A DNA stretch of 64,000 nucleotides from Marinobacter nanhaiticus D15-8W (GCF_036511935.1 NZ_AP028878.1:310001-374000); one strand, 5' to 3'. Shown: positions 52,917 to 62,001, counted from the stretch's first letter. Numbers and translations: made by a program. Notes: a model not told the origin generated them from the letters alone.

Positions 52917-54243
52917 GGCCGGTGGTCAGCCCCATCCAGAAACCGGCCGCCCCCATTGCTGGCACGATCCAGTCTGTAAACGTCAGCACCCAGCCCAGCG
53001 GTAGCCCGATTCCCCAGAATGAGAACAGCATGATGAACATCGGTATGCGCGTATCCTTGTAGCCCCGCAATGCGCTGATGCAGGTTACCTGGGTGACGTC
53101 GGCAATCTGGAATAGCGCCGCGAACAAGAGCAGGTGGGTGGTGACGGCCTGAACGTCCGCTTCCCCGGTGTAGAGTCGGGCGATCTGTTCGTTGCCGAGC
53201 CACAGGAGCACGGCAAAGAACAGTGCAAGGGCGATCGCCAGGAGCAGGATGCTGCGGCCCAGCAGCCGCGCGATTTCCGGCGCACGGGCGCCGACCAGGA
53301 AACTGATCCTCAGCGTCAGTGCCATGCCCAGACTCAGCGGCACCATAAACACCAGCGACACCACGTTCAGTGCGATCTGGTGACCGGCCACGATCACGGG
53401 GCCCAATGGCGCCAGGAATAGCGCGATCACCGAGAACATGCTGGCTTCCACAAAGATGGTAAAGCCGATGGGAACGCCCAGCCGCAGTACTTCGTTGACG
53501 ATATGCCAGTCCAGCTTGACCCGCTCACGCCACAGGTGGAAACGCTGGTATGCGCTGCTGACATTGAGGTAGAGCAGCATCGACAGTACCGCGATCCAGG
53601 CTGATATGGCGGTCGCCCAGCCGCAGCCGATGCCACCCATGGCAGGCAGCCCCAGCTTGCCGTAGATGAAGATGTAGTTCAGCGGCAGGTTGGTCAGGGT
53701 GCCGATAACGGAGAACACCATGATCACCTTGGTATGACCCAGGCCGTCGGTGAGCCCGCGTAAGGCCGTGAGTAGCAGAATCGCCGGCACACCCCAGGAG
53801 AAGGCATCGAGGTAGCCCTGGGTCAGCCAGGCGGTCTGTAGGTCCAGGCGCATCAGGTTCAGCACCGGCCAGACGTTGAGTAGCAGCCCGATCATCAACA
53901 GGCTGCCGCCCAATGCGATATAGATGCCCTGCCAGGTCACCGGCATGATGCGGTCGAACTCCCGCGCGCCGCGGTGGCCGGAAATGATCGGCTGCAGGGC
54001 GGTGAGGACCCCCATAAACAGCAGGAACAGCGGAATCCATAGGCTGCTGCCGATGCCGACGGCGGCCAGGTCCTCGGCACTGGCGTGGCCGGCCATCACG
54101 GTATCGATGACGCCATTGGCCATCTGCGCCACCTGGGCAATCAGGATCGGCCCGCCAAGTTGGGCAAGCGTCTTCCATTCGTCCAGGGTTCGGGCGACCA
54201 GGCCTTTCTGGGCCTCGGGTATGGGCTGGTGCGTTTCGTCCAC
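52843..54243 (-). CDS. norM: MATE family multidrug efflux protein (NorM-like)
   Basis: A 466-residue membrane protein with twelve helices in two halves (ILIAQVAQMANGVIDTVMAG, LWIPLFLLFMGVLTALQPII, VPIGFTIFVEASMFSVIALF, GHQIALNVVSLVFMVPLSLG). It exports cationic drugs or metabolites in exchange for Na+ or H+. GTG 54243 gives the usual length; an ATG at 54318 in frame adds an Arg/Pro-rich stretch. No strong ribosome site distinguishes them. Confidence 0.9.
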   Translation of the reverse strand: MDETHQPIPEAQKGLVARTLDEWKTLAQLGGPILIAQVAQMANGVIDTVMAGHASAEDLAAVGIGSSLWIPLFLLFMGVLTALQPIISGHRGAREFDRIMPVTWQGIYIALGGSLLMIGLLLNVWPVLNLMRLDLQTAWLTQGYLDAFSWGVPAILLLTALRGLTDGLGHTKVIMVFSVIGTLTNLPLNYIFIYGKLGLPAMGGIGCGWATAISAWIAVLSMLLYLNVSSAYQRFHLWRERVKLDWHIVNEVLRLGVPIGFTIFVEASMFSVIALFLAPLGPVIVAGHQIALNVVSLVFMVPLSLGMALTLRISFLVGARAPEIARLLGRSILLLAIALALFFAVLLWLGNEQIARLYTGEADVQAVTTHLLLFAALFQIADVTQVTCISALRGYKDTRIPMFIMLFSFWGIGLPLGWVLTFTDWIVPAMGAAGFWMGLTTGLISAGLMLGTRLFRFRVPQPAPAG

Positions 54244-54429
54244 GTTCAGGGCATTTTCCGCAATTATCGGGGGCCGCACGGATCGGGTCCGCGCGATCGG
54301 GCTTGGCGAGCGTACCACGAAGCGGCGGGACCGGGCGGTAACCTGAGGTTGTGGAAACTACGGATGAAGTGCAAATTGATGATTTGCTAGCTAGTCTTAT
54401 TCACTCACGACAATGTCGGGCTCGCCCGC

Positions 54430-55371
54430 ATGCGGTTGGCCATAAGGAATCAGGCGATCAACGGCTTCTCCGAACTTCTCTCCCATGACCACAGCATCGC
54501 CCTGAGTGATGGCCGAAAGTTGGTGTTCACTGACCTGGGTGATACTGAGGGCAAGCCGATCCTGTTTGCTCACGGCATGCCGGGCTGCCGGTTGGAGGGC
54601 TGGTTTTTCCATGAGCAGGCGCGGCGGCACGGCTTTCGGCTGGTCACCCCCGACCGGCCCGGAATAGGGGCCTCAACTTACCAGAAAAAGCGTGAACTAC
54701 TGGATTACGCGAAAGATGTTGAGGAACTTGCGGATGCACTGGGCATCGACCGGTTTATCCACATGGGCTGGTCCAGCGGCGGCTCGCGTACCCTGGCCTG
54801 TGCATATGCGCTACCCAGGCGGGTGAGCCTGGCCATTTCGCTATCCGGTTACACCCATTTCACTGAATACCTCGGTTCGCATCCGCTGATCGAGCCCACC
54901 CGCTGGCCCGGACCTCGGCTGGCGGAAATGAGCCTGACACTGTTCCGGGCGGCCGTCATGGTGGTGGTCTGGCTGGCCCGCCGTCACCCTGGCCTGTACT
55001 TCCGTGAGGCGCAGCAGATGATCAGTGAACAGGACCGCGACTTGCTGAAATCGTTTATGCACACCCGGCTGTTCCAAGCGGATCAGATGACCTGCCTTGA
55101 AAGCGGCGGCTGCGCTATCGCCCAGGACCTGCAGACCGAACTGCTGGACTGGGGCTTCCGCCTGAGCCAGGTGAAGGTACCCACCTGGATCTACCAGGGT
55201 ACCGAAGATCCGTTTGTCCCTGTGGATTATGCCCGCCACCTGGCCGAAAACCTCCCCGATGTGGACTTCCGCCTTATGCCCGAAGCAGGGCATCTCTATC
55301 CTCTGTCGGAAGACTTCCAGGAGAAGCTGTTTCTTCGCCTACACGCTGCAGCACCTCTCGACGCCATGTAG
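54430..55371 (+). CDS. Alpha/beta hydrolase
   Basis: A 313-residue hydrolase with oxyanion-hole HGMPGCRLEG, PDRPGIGAST, nucleophile elbow GWSSGGSRT (about residue 118), acid in GTEDPFVPVD and base in EAGHLYPL. Substrate unknown; it may be related to epoxide-hydrolase/haloperoxidase-type esterases. It converges on the sensor kinase gene and is not part of that operon. Confidence 0.9.
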   Translation: MRLAIRNQAINGFSELLSHDHSIALSDGRKLVFTDLGDTEGKPILFAHGMPGCRLEGWFFHEQARRHGFRLVTPDRPGIGASTYQKKRELLDYAKDVEELADALGIDRFIHMGWSSGGSRTLACAYALPRRVSLAISLSGYTHFTEYLGSHPLIEPTRWPGPRLAEMSLTLFRAAVMVVVWLARRHPGLYFREAQQMISEQDRDLLKSFMHTRLFQADQMTCLESGGCAIAQDLQTELLDWGFRLSQVKVPTWIYQGTEDPFVPVDYARHLAENLPDVDFRLMPEAGHLYPLSEDFQEKLFLRLHAAAPLDAM

Positions 55372-55380
55372 AGTATCCGG

Positions 55381-56775
55381 TCACAGCCGCTTGAGCGGGA
55401 GATCAACCCTCACGCAAAGGCCCGTCCGACCATCTGGCCGATCATCCAGGTGAATCTGACCGCCGTGGATTTCCACGATCCGCGCCGCGATCGCTAAGCC
55501 CAGACCGGCGCCACTGCCCTGGCGCTGATCCAGCCGCACGAAACGTTGTAGTGCACGCTTGCGGACATCCTGCGAGATACCTGGACCCGAATCGACGATC
55601 ATCAGCCGGTACCGCTGGTCCTCGCGCTGAAGGCTAAGGCTGACCTGGCCGCCTTCCGGACTGTACTGGATCGCATTGGCCGTCAGTGATCGAACCAGCG
55701 TTCCCAGGAGTGCCGGATGACACAGGACCCGGTCGCCGTCACAGCGATTGTCGAGGTCGAGTTCGATCCCGCGTTTCAGGGCCAGGGGCGCAACGTCGGC
55801 AACAGCCTGCTCGACGACGTCGTCCAACGCGGTGACGACCGGTTCGCCCTGGGTGCCTGCATCGATCCGGCTCAGCAACAGCATTTGCTCCACCAGGTGG
55901 GTCATGCGATCCACCGACGCCAGCAGGTTGCCGAAGGTATCCGGTGCTTCCTCACAGGCCTCTTCCAGATTGAGGCGTAGCGCTGCCAACGGCGTACGCA
56001 GTTCGTGGGCGGCGTCCGCCGAGAACTGCCGTTCCCGTTCCAGGGCTTCGTCCAGCCGTGCAAGCAGTCCGTTGATCGCGCTGACCAGGCCTTTGACCTC
56101 CCGGGGCGCCTGCCTGGCGTCCAGGGAATGGATGCGTTCGGGCGCCATATCGCGCACGGGCCGTTCGAGACGTCTCAAGGGGCGAAAGGTCAGATGGATC
56201 GCGAACACCACGCAACCCACCAACACCGGCAGGACCAGCAGCAGGGGCAGCACGTTGCCCATGGCCAACTCGCCGCTGAGCTCGCTACGGATATCTTCGC
56301 GCTGGCCGCTGAGAATCCAGAACCCCGTAACCGGGTCCTGCAGGGTGAACGTGCGCCACTCGTAGCCACCGGATTCCGCCCAGTCATAGCCGGGCCGGGG
56401 CCGTTCGCTGCGGCCGGTCAACGCCGGCGAGGAGAGCAGCAGGCGATCCTTGTCGGACCAGATCTGGAAGGCGATCTTCTTCTCGTACTTATGCCCGGAG
56501 CCATCGGGCAGGATCTCGTCCTCATCCTCCTCGTTCTCCGCGCCAGGCGGCAATTGCAGGGTGTCTTCCAGTGCGGCTTTCAGGTCGGGCAGCGACTGGC
56601 TGTGTGACAGGTAACGCACCAAGCCCTGGACCATGCGCGTACTCTGGGCCAGTTCGGCGTCGAACACTTCCTCCAGTTCGTGGTTACTCTCAACGTAGCT
56701 GGAGATGGCGGCGATCAGTGCCATCAGCAACACCAGACCGGTCACCGTCAGGGCGAGGGTGCGGGTCAGTGACAT
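55381..56775 (-). CDS. QseC/PmrB-like sensor histidine kinase
   Basis: A 464-residue membrane kinase. Two helices (residues about 8-26 and 170-190) enclose a periplasmic domain of the 2CSK_N kind (FQIWSDKDRLLLSSPALTG). That domain holds an unusually acidic stretch, ENEEDEDEILPD (about 82-93), containing ExxE motifs like those that bind Fe3+ in PmrB. HAMP, the H-box AADAAHELRTPLAALRL, and the ATPase boxes (DSGPGISQD, GAGLGLAI) are all intact. It phosphorylates the regulator encoded just upstream; the two genes share one base at 56775. Confidence 0.92.
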   Translation of the reverse strand: MSLTRTLALTVTGLVLLMALIAAISSYVESNHELEEVFDAELAQSTRMVQGLVRYLSHSQSLPDLKAALEDTLQLPPGAENEEDEDEILPDGSGHKYEKKIAFQIWSDKDRLLLSSPALTGRSERPRPGYDWAESGGYEWRTFTLQDPVTGFWILSGQREDIRSELSGELAMGNVLPLLLVLPVLVGCVVFAIHLTFRPLRRLERPVRDMAPERIHSLDARQAPREVKGLVSAINGLLARLDEALERERQFSADAAHELRTPLAALRLNLEEACEEAPDTFGNLLASVDRMTHLVEQMLLLSRIDAGTQGEPVVTALDDVVEQAVADVAPLALKRGIELDLDNRCDGDRVLCHPALLGTLVRSLTANAIQYSPEGGQVSLSLQREDQRYRLMIVDSGPGISQDVRKRALQRFVRLDQRQGSGAGLGLAIAARIVEIHGGQIHLDDRPDGRTGLCVRVDLPLKRL

Positions 56776-57458
56776 CAGGCGCCATCCACACGGCTGGCAG
56801 CCGCCGAGTCCAATACATAGCCCACGCCTCTCACCGTTCGGATCATGGCTTTGCCGATACGGCGGCGCAGGTGATGGACATGTACTTCAAGGGCGTTGCT
56901 TTCAGCCCCCTGGTCCCAGCCGTAAAGCTGTTCTTCAAGGCGTCGGCGAGTCGCCACCTGGTCGGGGTGACGCATCAGGTAGTGAAGGATCTGGAACTCC
57001 GCCCGCGGCAGAGCACAGGGCTCGCAGTTGATCCGCAACTGGCCGTGCTGGGTGTCGAGACTGAGCTGGCCCACCACCAGCGAGGAATCCGCCTTGCCTT
57101 CGGCGCGACGGGTGACAGCGCGGATGCGGGCCTTGAGCTCCGCCATCACGAAGGGCTTGGTCACGTAATCGTCAGCGCCGGCATCCAGCCCCCGGAGTTT
57201 CTCCTCGATGTCCCCTCGCGCGGTGAGGATGATCGCCGGGGTATGCACGCCCTTCTGGCGTATCGCGCGCAGGATATCCAGCCCATCCCGGCGCGGCAGC
57301 GTGAGGTCCAGCAGCACCAGATCGAAATGTTCGTTGGTCAGGGCGCTGAGGGCCTGGTCGCCGTCGTCGATCCAGTCCACGGTGTCGTATTGCTCGCGCA
57401 GCATGCCAAGCATGGTTCGGGCGAGAGGGTGGTCGTCCTCCACCAGGAGTATCCGCAT
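56775..57458 (-). CDS. QseB/PmrA-like response regulator (OmpR family)
   Basis: A 227-residue regulator: receiver domain with Asp51 (FDLVLLDLTLPRRDG) and switch Lys in TKPFVMAELKAR, then a winged-helix DNA-binding domain (LRINCEPCALPRAEFQILHY, NALEVHVHHLRRRIGKAMIR, TVRGVGYVL). It should bind the CTTAAG repeats upstream, controlling itself and the divergent operon. Confidence 0.93.
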   Translation of the reverse strand: MRILLVEDDHPLARTMLGMLREQYDTVDWIDDGDQALSALTNEHFDLVLLDLTLPRRDGLDILRAIRQKGVHTPAIILTARGDIEEKLRGLDAGADDYVTKPFVMAELKARIRAVTRRAEGKADSSLVVGQLSLDTQHGQLRINCEPCALPRAEFQILHYLMRHPDQVATRRRLEEQLYGWDQGAESNALEVHVHHLRRRIGKAMIRTVRGVGYVLDSAAASRVDGA

Positions 57459-57525
57459 ACCGGGTCCTCGTACTGCCGTTGATTCAGGTGCCGTGTGAGC
57501 TCGGTCCAGATGCTGACATACAAAC

Positions 57526-57575
57526 CTTAAGCGTGACTTAAGAAAAAAGACCAGGGCCCTTAAGTTTCACTTAAG
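57526..57575. promoter_or_regulatory. Two CTTAAG-N5-CTTAAG response-regulator boxes
   Basis: CTTAAG CGTGA CTTAAG lies at 57526-57542 and CTTAAG TTTCA CTTAAG at 57559-57575. The half-sites are perfect, spaced 11 bp, and the two boxes begin 33 bp (three helical turns) apart. This matches the direct-repeat operators of PmrA/QseB-type regulators. They lie between the regulator gene and the divergent five-gene operon and can serve both. Confidence 0.85.
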
Positions 57576-57622
57576 CCCTGCTCGCTAGGCTGGTGTCATC
57601 CATAGAGGGAGTGTGATGACCC

Positions 57623-58321
57623 ATGCCCGATTCAACGCTGTATCCCAATATATCTTCCAACCCTGACAGGACGACGCGCAGCGACACCCGCCCGTTGCTG
57701 AGTCTCGCGGGTCGCAGACTGTGTGAAATTCGTCCCGGGAGCGCCATCCAGGAAGCCGTGGTGCGTTTCATCCAATCGCGGTTTCTCGAGGCCTATGGTG
57801 CCCGTCCCTCCTTGCGTGTACCGCAATTGCTCGCCTTGCTGAACCGGCAGGACAACGTGTCCGCCGCCGTCGGTGTGCGGGACGCCCGGGTGGAGCGACT
57901 GTTCCTGGAAGACTACCTCGAAAACCCCATCGAGGAGGCGCTGCCTGATGACGCCAGTATAGACCGTGCCGGCGTGTTCGAAATTGCCCACCTGGCGGGG
58001 GTCGAACCCGGGATCAGCCGTTTCCTGTTTCCCATGCTGACCGTATGGCTCACCGAGCATCGTGCCCGTTGGATTGCCTTCACCGGCACGGCTCAACTGC
58101 GCAACAGCTTCGACCGGCTGGGGATCGAGACCCATGTAGTCGGGCCGGCGAAAGCGGAGCGTCTGCCGGATCGGGGCATCGGCTGGGGCCGCTACTACGA
58201 GCATGGCCCCATGGTGATGGTGGCCAATGTGCCGTCGGGCTATGCCGCGCTGACCCGGGTGGGGTTGCTGGATCATATCCAGTCGCTGGAGGACGGGGGC
58301 TGCTATGAACTCACTGCCTGA
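57623..58321 (+). CDS. Thermostable hemolysin family protein
   Basis: A 232-residue protein of the T_hemolysin family (VVRFIQSRFLEAYGARPSLR, VPQLLALLNRQDNVSAAVGV, RLFLEDYLENPIEEAL, VFEIAHLAGVEPGISRFLFP). The fold resembles GNAT/acyl-homoserine-lactone-synthase-like acyltransferases in known relatives, so an acyl-transfer role is as plausible as hemolysis. No signal peptide. First gene of the operon, 48 bp after the regulator boxes; its 3' end overlaps the ligase gene by 17 bp. Confidence 0.85.
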   Translation: MPDSTLYPNISSNPDRTTRSDTRPLLSLAGRRLCEIRPGSAIQEAVVRFIQSRFLEAYGARPSLRVPQLLALLNRQDNVSAAVGVRDARVERLFLEDYLENPIEEALPDDASIDRAGVFEIAHLAGVEPGISRFLFPMLTVWLTEHRARWIAFTGTAQLRNSFDRLGIETHVVGPAKAERLPDRGIGWGRYYEHGPMVMVANVPSGYAALTRVGLLDHIQSLEDGGCYELTA

Positions 58322-59822
58322 CATCTTGCAGGCATTGGCTCGCCAACAGCCCGATCGCACGGCCCTGCGCTCTCCCGAGGGTGAGATACGCTATGACGAA
58401 CTGCTAAAGGCTGTGAACCAGGTGGCTGGGCAGCTCCAGACCCTGGCCGTCACGCGCGTTGGCCTGTGCGGAGACAATGCGCCGGGCTGGATTATTGCTG
58501 ACCTGGCGTGCCGGGTCGCCGGTATCGTCTGCGTGCCGATACCCGGGTTCTTCTCGACTAGTCAGACGCAACACCTGATCAATCAGGCGGGTCTGGACGG
58601 ATTGCTCTTCGGTGCGCCTACCGACTTGCGCGGGCTCGCGGTCGAGGATGTGGTCGATGTGTGGGGCCCGATCTGCTTCAAACGCCTGGCGCGAGTGGCA
58701 TCAGCCCTGGCTTTGCCGGAAGGCACATCAAAGGTCACCTTCACTTCGGGCAGTACCGGAACGCCCAAGGGTGTATGCCTGGACGACCATCACCAGGACG
58801 CCACCGCCATCGCGCTGGCGGAAGTTGTTGGCGACCTGGAAATCGCCAGCCACCTCTGCGTACTCCCGCTAGCGACTCTGCTCGAGAACATTGCCGGCGT
58901 GTATCTGCCCCTCATGCTGGGCGCCACGATCCACGTCTGGCCCCTCGCCGACCTGGGCTTCAGCGGCAGCAGTCGGTTGGATGCCCAGCGGTTTGCCGAC
59001 GTTATCAACCGGTGCAAACCGGATTCCATGATCCTGGTGCCGGAACTGGCGACCGTCGCTGTCCGGCTTGCCGAGTCCGGCGCCTTTGCGGGTCATCGCT
59101 TCCGCTTCCTGGCGGTAGGTGGCGGTCGCGTTTCGCCAGACATGCTGGCGCGGGCGAAGGAGCGGGGGCTGCCCCTGTACGAAGGCTATGGATTATCCGA
59201 AGCCGGTTCCGTCGTCGCACTCAATGTGCCAGATGCTAACCGCCCCGGCTGCGCCGGTCGGCCGTTGTCCCATATTGCGGTGACCGTCGACAGCAACGGC
59301 GAAATTCGGGTGTGCGGCAACACTTTCCTGGGCTACATGGGCGAGGGGATTGCAGCGCATGATCCGGGTGATTGCTACCTGACCGGCGACCTGGGTTACC
59401 TGGACGGGGACGGTTTTCTGGTGGTCAATGGCCGCTCCAAGAACCTGCTGATCACCAGTTACGGCCGCAACATCAATCCGGAGTGGCTGGAGAGCGAGTT
59501 GATCCAGCAGGTCGGTGTGCGTCAGGCCCTGGTCTACGGCGATGGCTGCGCCCAGCCCAGCGCCCTGGTCACCGTCGATCCCGATCAGGATACCTCAACA
59601 CTGGCTCGCGATATCACGGCCCTGAACCGGACCCTGCCGGATTATGCCCGTCTACAGTCGGTGCGGCTGCTGCGCGAGCCGTTCCGGCCTGGCGGCGGCT
59701 TCGTGACCCCCAACGGCAGGTTGATGCGCCATGTGCTGATGCCGGCCCTGGCCGAATTCCTGCGGCTGGCAGAGCCGCTGCCGATTGCTGATGCCCATGA
59801 ACCCGAGGCGCGCCGCGCCTGA
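58305..59822 (+). CDS. AMP-dependent acyl/aryl ligase
   Basis: A 505-residue ANL-family adenylation enzyme. P-loop VTFTSGSTGTPKGVCLDD (residues about 144-161), A5 YGLSEAGSV and A7/A8 YLTGDLGYLDGDGFLVVNGR are present. The A10 site, which usually supplies the adenylating Lys (NGK), reads TPNGRLMR, i.e. Arg in place of Lys, so the adenylation step may be slowed or altered. It activates a carboxylic acid, likely a fatty acid given its partners. It is translationally coupled to the upstream gene. Confidence 0.88.
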   Translation: MNSLPDILQALARQQPDRTALRSPEGEIRYDELLKAVNQVAGQLQTLAVTRVGLCGDNAPGWIIADLACRVAGIVCVPIPGFFSTSQTQHLINQAGLDGLLFGAPTDLRGLAVEDVVDVWGPICFKRLARVASALALPEGTSKVTFTSGSTGTPKGVCLDDHHQDATAIALAEVVGDLEIASHLCVLPLATLLENIAGVYLPLMLGATIHVWPLADLGFSGSSRLDAQRFADVINRCKPDSMILVPELATVAVRLAESGAFAGHRFRFLAVGGGRVSPDMLARAKERGLPLYEGYGLSEAGSVVALNVPDANRPGCAGRPLSHIAVTVDSNGEIRVCGNTFLGYMGEGIAAHDPGDCYLTGDLGYLDGDGFLVVNGRSKNLLITSYGRNINPEWLESELIQQVGVRQALVYGDGCAQPSALVTVDPDQDTSTLARDITALNRTLPDYARLQSVRLLREPFRPGGGFVTPNGRLMRHVLMPALAEFLRLAEPLPIADAHEPEARRA

Positions 59823-59865
59823 CGCTCCACTAATGCGAATGCAAGAACGTAAAGAGGTAATGTCC

Positions 59866-60549
59866 ATGTCTTTCTTTCAACGCCTGCAAGATGAAACCGC
59901 CGCCGACCGGGCCCACGTGACCGGTGCACCGGTCCTTGCCGCTATTCAGGAGGGCCGCTTCGACCTGCATAGCTATACCTATTTCCTGAGTCAGGCCTAT
60001 CACCACGTCAAGCACACCTCACCACTGATGATGGCCTGCGGCGCGCGCCTGCCGGAGCGACTCGAGCATGTGCGCAAGGCGCTGGTGGAGTACATCGAGG
60101 AAGAGTATGGCCATCACGAATGGATCCTTAACGACCTCAAGGCCTGCGGTGCCGATGAAGAGCTGGTGCGAAACGGTACGCCGGACCTGCCGATCCGCCT
60201 CATGGTCTCGTACCTGTATGACCTGATTGCCCGCGGCAACCCGGTGGGCCTGTTTGGCATGGTGCAGGTGCTCGAAGGTACCAGCGTGGCGCTGGCCACT
60301 CCGATGGGTCAGAAAATCCAGCAACAGTTGGACCTGCCCGACCAGGCGTTCAGCTACCTGTACTCCCACGGTAGCCTCGACCAGGATCACTTCGAGTTCT
60401 TCCGCGAGCTAATGGACAGCATCACCGATCCGGCGGACCAGGCGGCGATCATCGATACCGCACAGGTGGCCTACCGGCTCTATGGCGACATGCTCCATGC
60501 CATACCCCTGCCTGCCACGACTGAGGGGCTGCACTATGCAACTGCGTGA
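59866..60549 (+). CDS. TenA/UndA-like iron-dependent oxygenase
   Basis: A 227-residue all-helical protein of the heme-oxygenase-like diiron/iron oxidase superfamily. The metal-ligand pattern is visible: EEYGHHE (E-x-x-H, about residue 82), VLEGTSVALA (Glu, about 134) and HGSLDQDHFEFF (D-x-x-H, about 170). This resembles UndA, which turns medium-chain fatty acids into 1-alkenes, and CADD-type enzymes, not thiaminase TenA. ATG 59866 is used because GAGG (59854-59857) lies 8 bases upstream; ATG 59860 is too close. Its 3' end overlaps the SDR gene by 14 bp. Confidence 0.75.
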   Translation: MSFFQRLQDETAADRAHVTGAPVLAAIQEGRFDLHSYTYFLSQAYHHVKHTSPLMMACGARLPERLEHVRKALVEYIEEEYGHHEWILNDLKACGADEELVRNGTPDLPIRLMVSYLYDLIARGNPVGLFGMVQVLEGTSVALATPMGQKIQQQLDLPDQAFSYLYSHGSLDQDHFEFFRELMDSITDPADQAAIIDTAQVAYRLYGDMLHAIPLPATTEGLHYATA

Positions 60550-61318
60550 CAGGACCTTTCTCCTGCTCGGTGGCAGCGGCGGTATCGGCCGAGCCCTGAT
60601 CGATCCGCTGGTCCAGGCCGGTGCGCGTGTGCTGGTTGCCAGTCGCATGATCCCGGACTCGGCACTGGAGGGTGGTGACGTCATACAGGTCCAGTTGGAC
60701 CTGGCGGCGACCGACCTGCCCCAACGCCTGGCGGCCATCTCCCGCGACTGGCCGGACATCGACGGTGTGATCCATTGTGCGGGGCAGAACCTGTTCACCG
60801 GCATCGAGGATCTGCCGACCGTCGCGCTGGACAGCATGCTGGCGGTGAACCTGCGCAGTTCATTGCTGCTGGCGCGCCATTTCGTGCCGCGGTTCCGAAA
60901 GCAGGGTCGGGGAGCTCTGGTCTTTGTCGGCTCGACCTTCGGCAGCATTGGGTTTCCTGGCTACAGCGCCTATTGCGCCACCAAGTTCGGCCTCCGCGGC
61001 TTCACCGAAGCCCTGCGCCGGGAACTGGCGGATTCGCCGATCCAGGTGTTGTATATCGCGCCGCGGGCTACCCGTACCGCCATGAACCCTGACGCCGTGA
61101 ATGATCTCAACCAGGCGCTGGGCAATCGCATGGACGATCCCGTCCAGGTCGCGGACCAGATCCTCGCCGCCATGCGGGGTGACCAGGTACGCCGCTACCT
61201 GGGCTGGCCCGAAAAGTTCTTTGTCTGTCTCAACGGGGTGCTGCCTCGCCTGGTGGATCGCGCCATGCTCAAGCAACTCCCCGTGATCCGTCGTTTCCTG
61301 CACTCCGGAGTATCTTGA
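60536..61318 (+). CDS. Short-chain dehydrogenase/reductase
   Basis: A 260-residue SDR: nucleotide-binding LLLGGSGGIGRALIDPL near the N-terminus and the active-site YSAYCATKFGLRGFTEALRR (Tyr-x-x-x-Lys) with Ser in FVGSTFGSIG. It reduces or oxidises a carbonyl in the pathway. ATG 60536 lies within the end of the oxygenase gene. The stop overlaps the TPR gene start (TGATG). Confidence 0.92.
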   Translation: MQLRDRTFLLLGGSGGIGRALIDPLVQAGARVLVASRMIPDSALEGGDVIQVQLDLAATDLPQRLAAISRDWPDIDGVIHCAGQNLFTGIEDLPTVALDSMLAVNLRSSLLLARHFVPRFRKQGRGALVFVGSTFGSIGFPGYSAYCATKFGLRGFTEALRRELADSPIQVLYIAPRATRTAMNPDAVNDLNQALGNRMDDPVQVADQILAAMRGDQVRRYLGWPEKFFVCLNGVLPRLVDRAMLKQLPVIRRFLHSGVS

Positions 61319-61956
61319 TGAACGCGTTGATAAAATCGTTTTGCCTGGTGTTATTGCTGGTTGCCGGTCCGGTCCTGGCCGAGCCGGCGGCGCTGGATGC
61401 CGATCTGCTCAAGCTGCAGCAGGCCTGGGCCCATGTGAACTACGAAGTGAACGGAGACGCGCAGGAGAAGGCGTTCGAAGATCTCGTCAAACAGGCCGAT
61501 GCGCTGGTGGCTGGCTGGCCCCAGCGAGCGGAACCGTTGATCTGGAAGGGGATTGTCCTCAGTACCTATGCCGGCGCCAAGGGTGGCCTGGGTGCGCTGG
61601 GCCTGGTGAAAGACGCCAAGGCCGTACTCGAACAGGCCCTGGCCATCGACGAGAAGGCGCTGGATGGCTCGGCCCATACGTCGCTGGGTAGCCTCTATTA
61701 CCAGGTGCCGGGTTGGCCTATCGGGTTTGGCGATGACGACAAGGCGGAAGCCCACCTGCGGGCTGCACTCGAGATCAACCCAAACGGCATCGACCCCAAC
61801 TACTTCTTCGGTGATTACCTGATCGAACAAGGTAAGGAAGATCGGGCCAAGGCCTATCTCGAAAGGGCATTAGAGGCACCCCCGCGACCGAATCGCGAAG
61901 TAGCGGACGCAGGCCGCCGCGCTGAAATAAAGGCCTTGCTGCAAGAAGTGAACTAA
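61318..61956 (+). CDS. Exported TPR protein, last gene of the operon
   Basis: A 212-residue protein with a signal peptide (KSFCLVLLLVAGPVLAEP). Tetratricopeptide-like helices follow (AVLEQALAIDEKALDGSAHT, AEAHLRAALEINPNGIDPNY, AKAYLERALEAPPRPNREV). Periplasmic scaffolding is likely. It carries a distinctive GFGDDDKAEAHL segment. ATG 61318 overlaps the SDR stop and has CGGAG upstream. Confidence 0.85.
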   Translation: MNALIKSFCLVLLLVAGPVLAEPAALDADLLKLQQAWAHVNYEVNGDAQEKAFEDLVKQADALVAGWPQRAEPLIWKGIVLSTYAGAKGGLGALGLVKDAKAVLEQALAIDEKALDGSAHTSLGSLYYQVPGWPIGFGDDDKAEAHLRAALEINPNGIDPNYFFGDYLIEQGKEDRAKAYLERALEAPPRPNREVADAGRRAEIKALLQEVN

Positions 61957-61972
61957 CGCTGGGGGCAACGAA

Positions 61973-62001
61973 AAAGGCACCGCTAGGCGGTGCCTTTCTC
62001 T
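61973..62001 (+). terminator. Terminator of the hemolysin/ligase/oxygenase operon
   Basis: AAAGGCACCGC (61973-61983) pairs perfectly with GCGGTGCCTTT (61987-61997) around TAG, followed by CTCTTTT. It lies 17 bases after the TPR stop. Confidence 0.9.
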
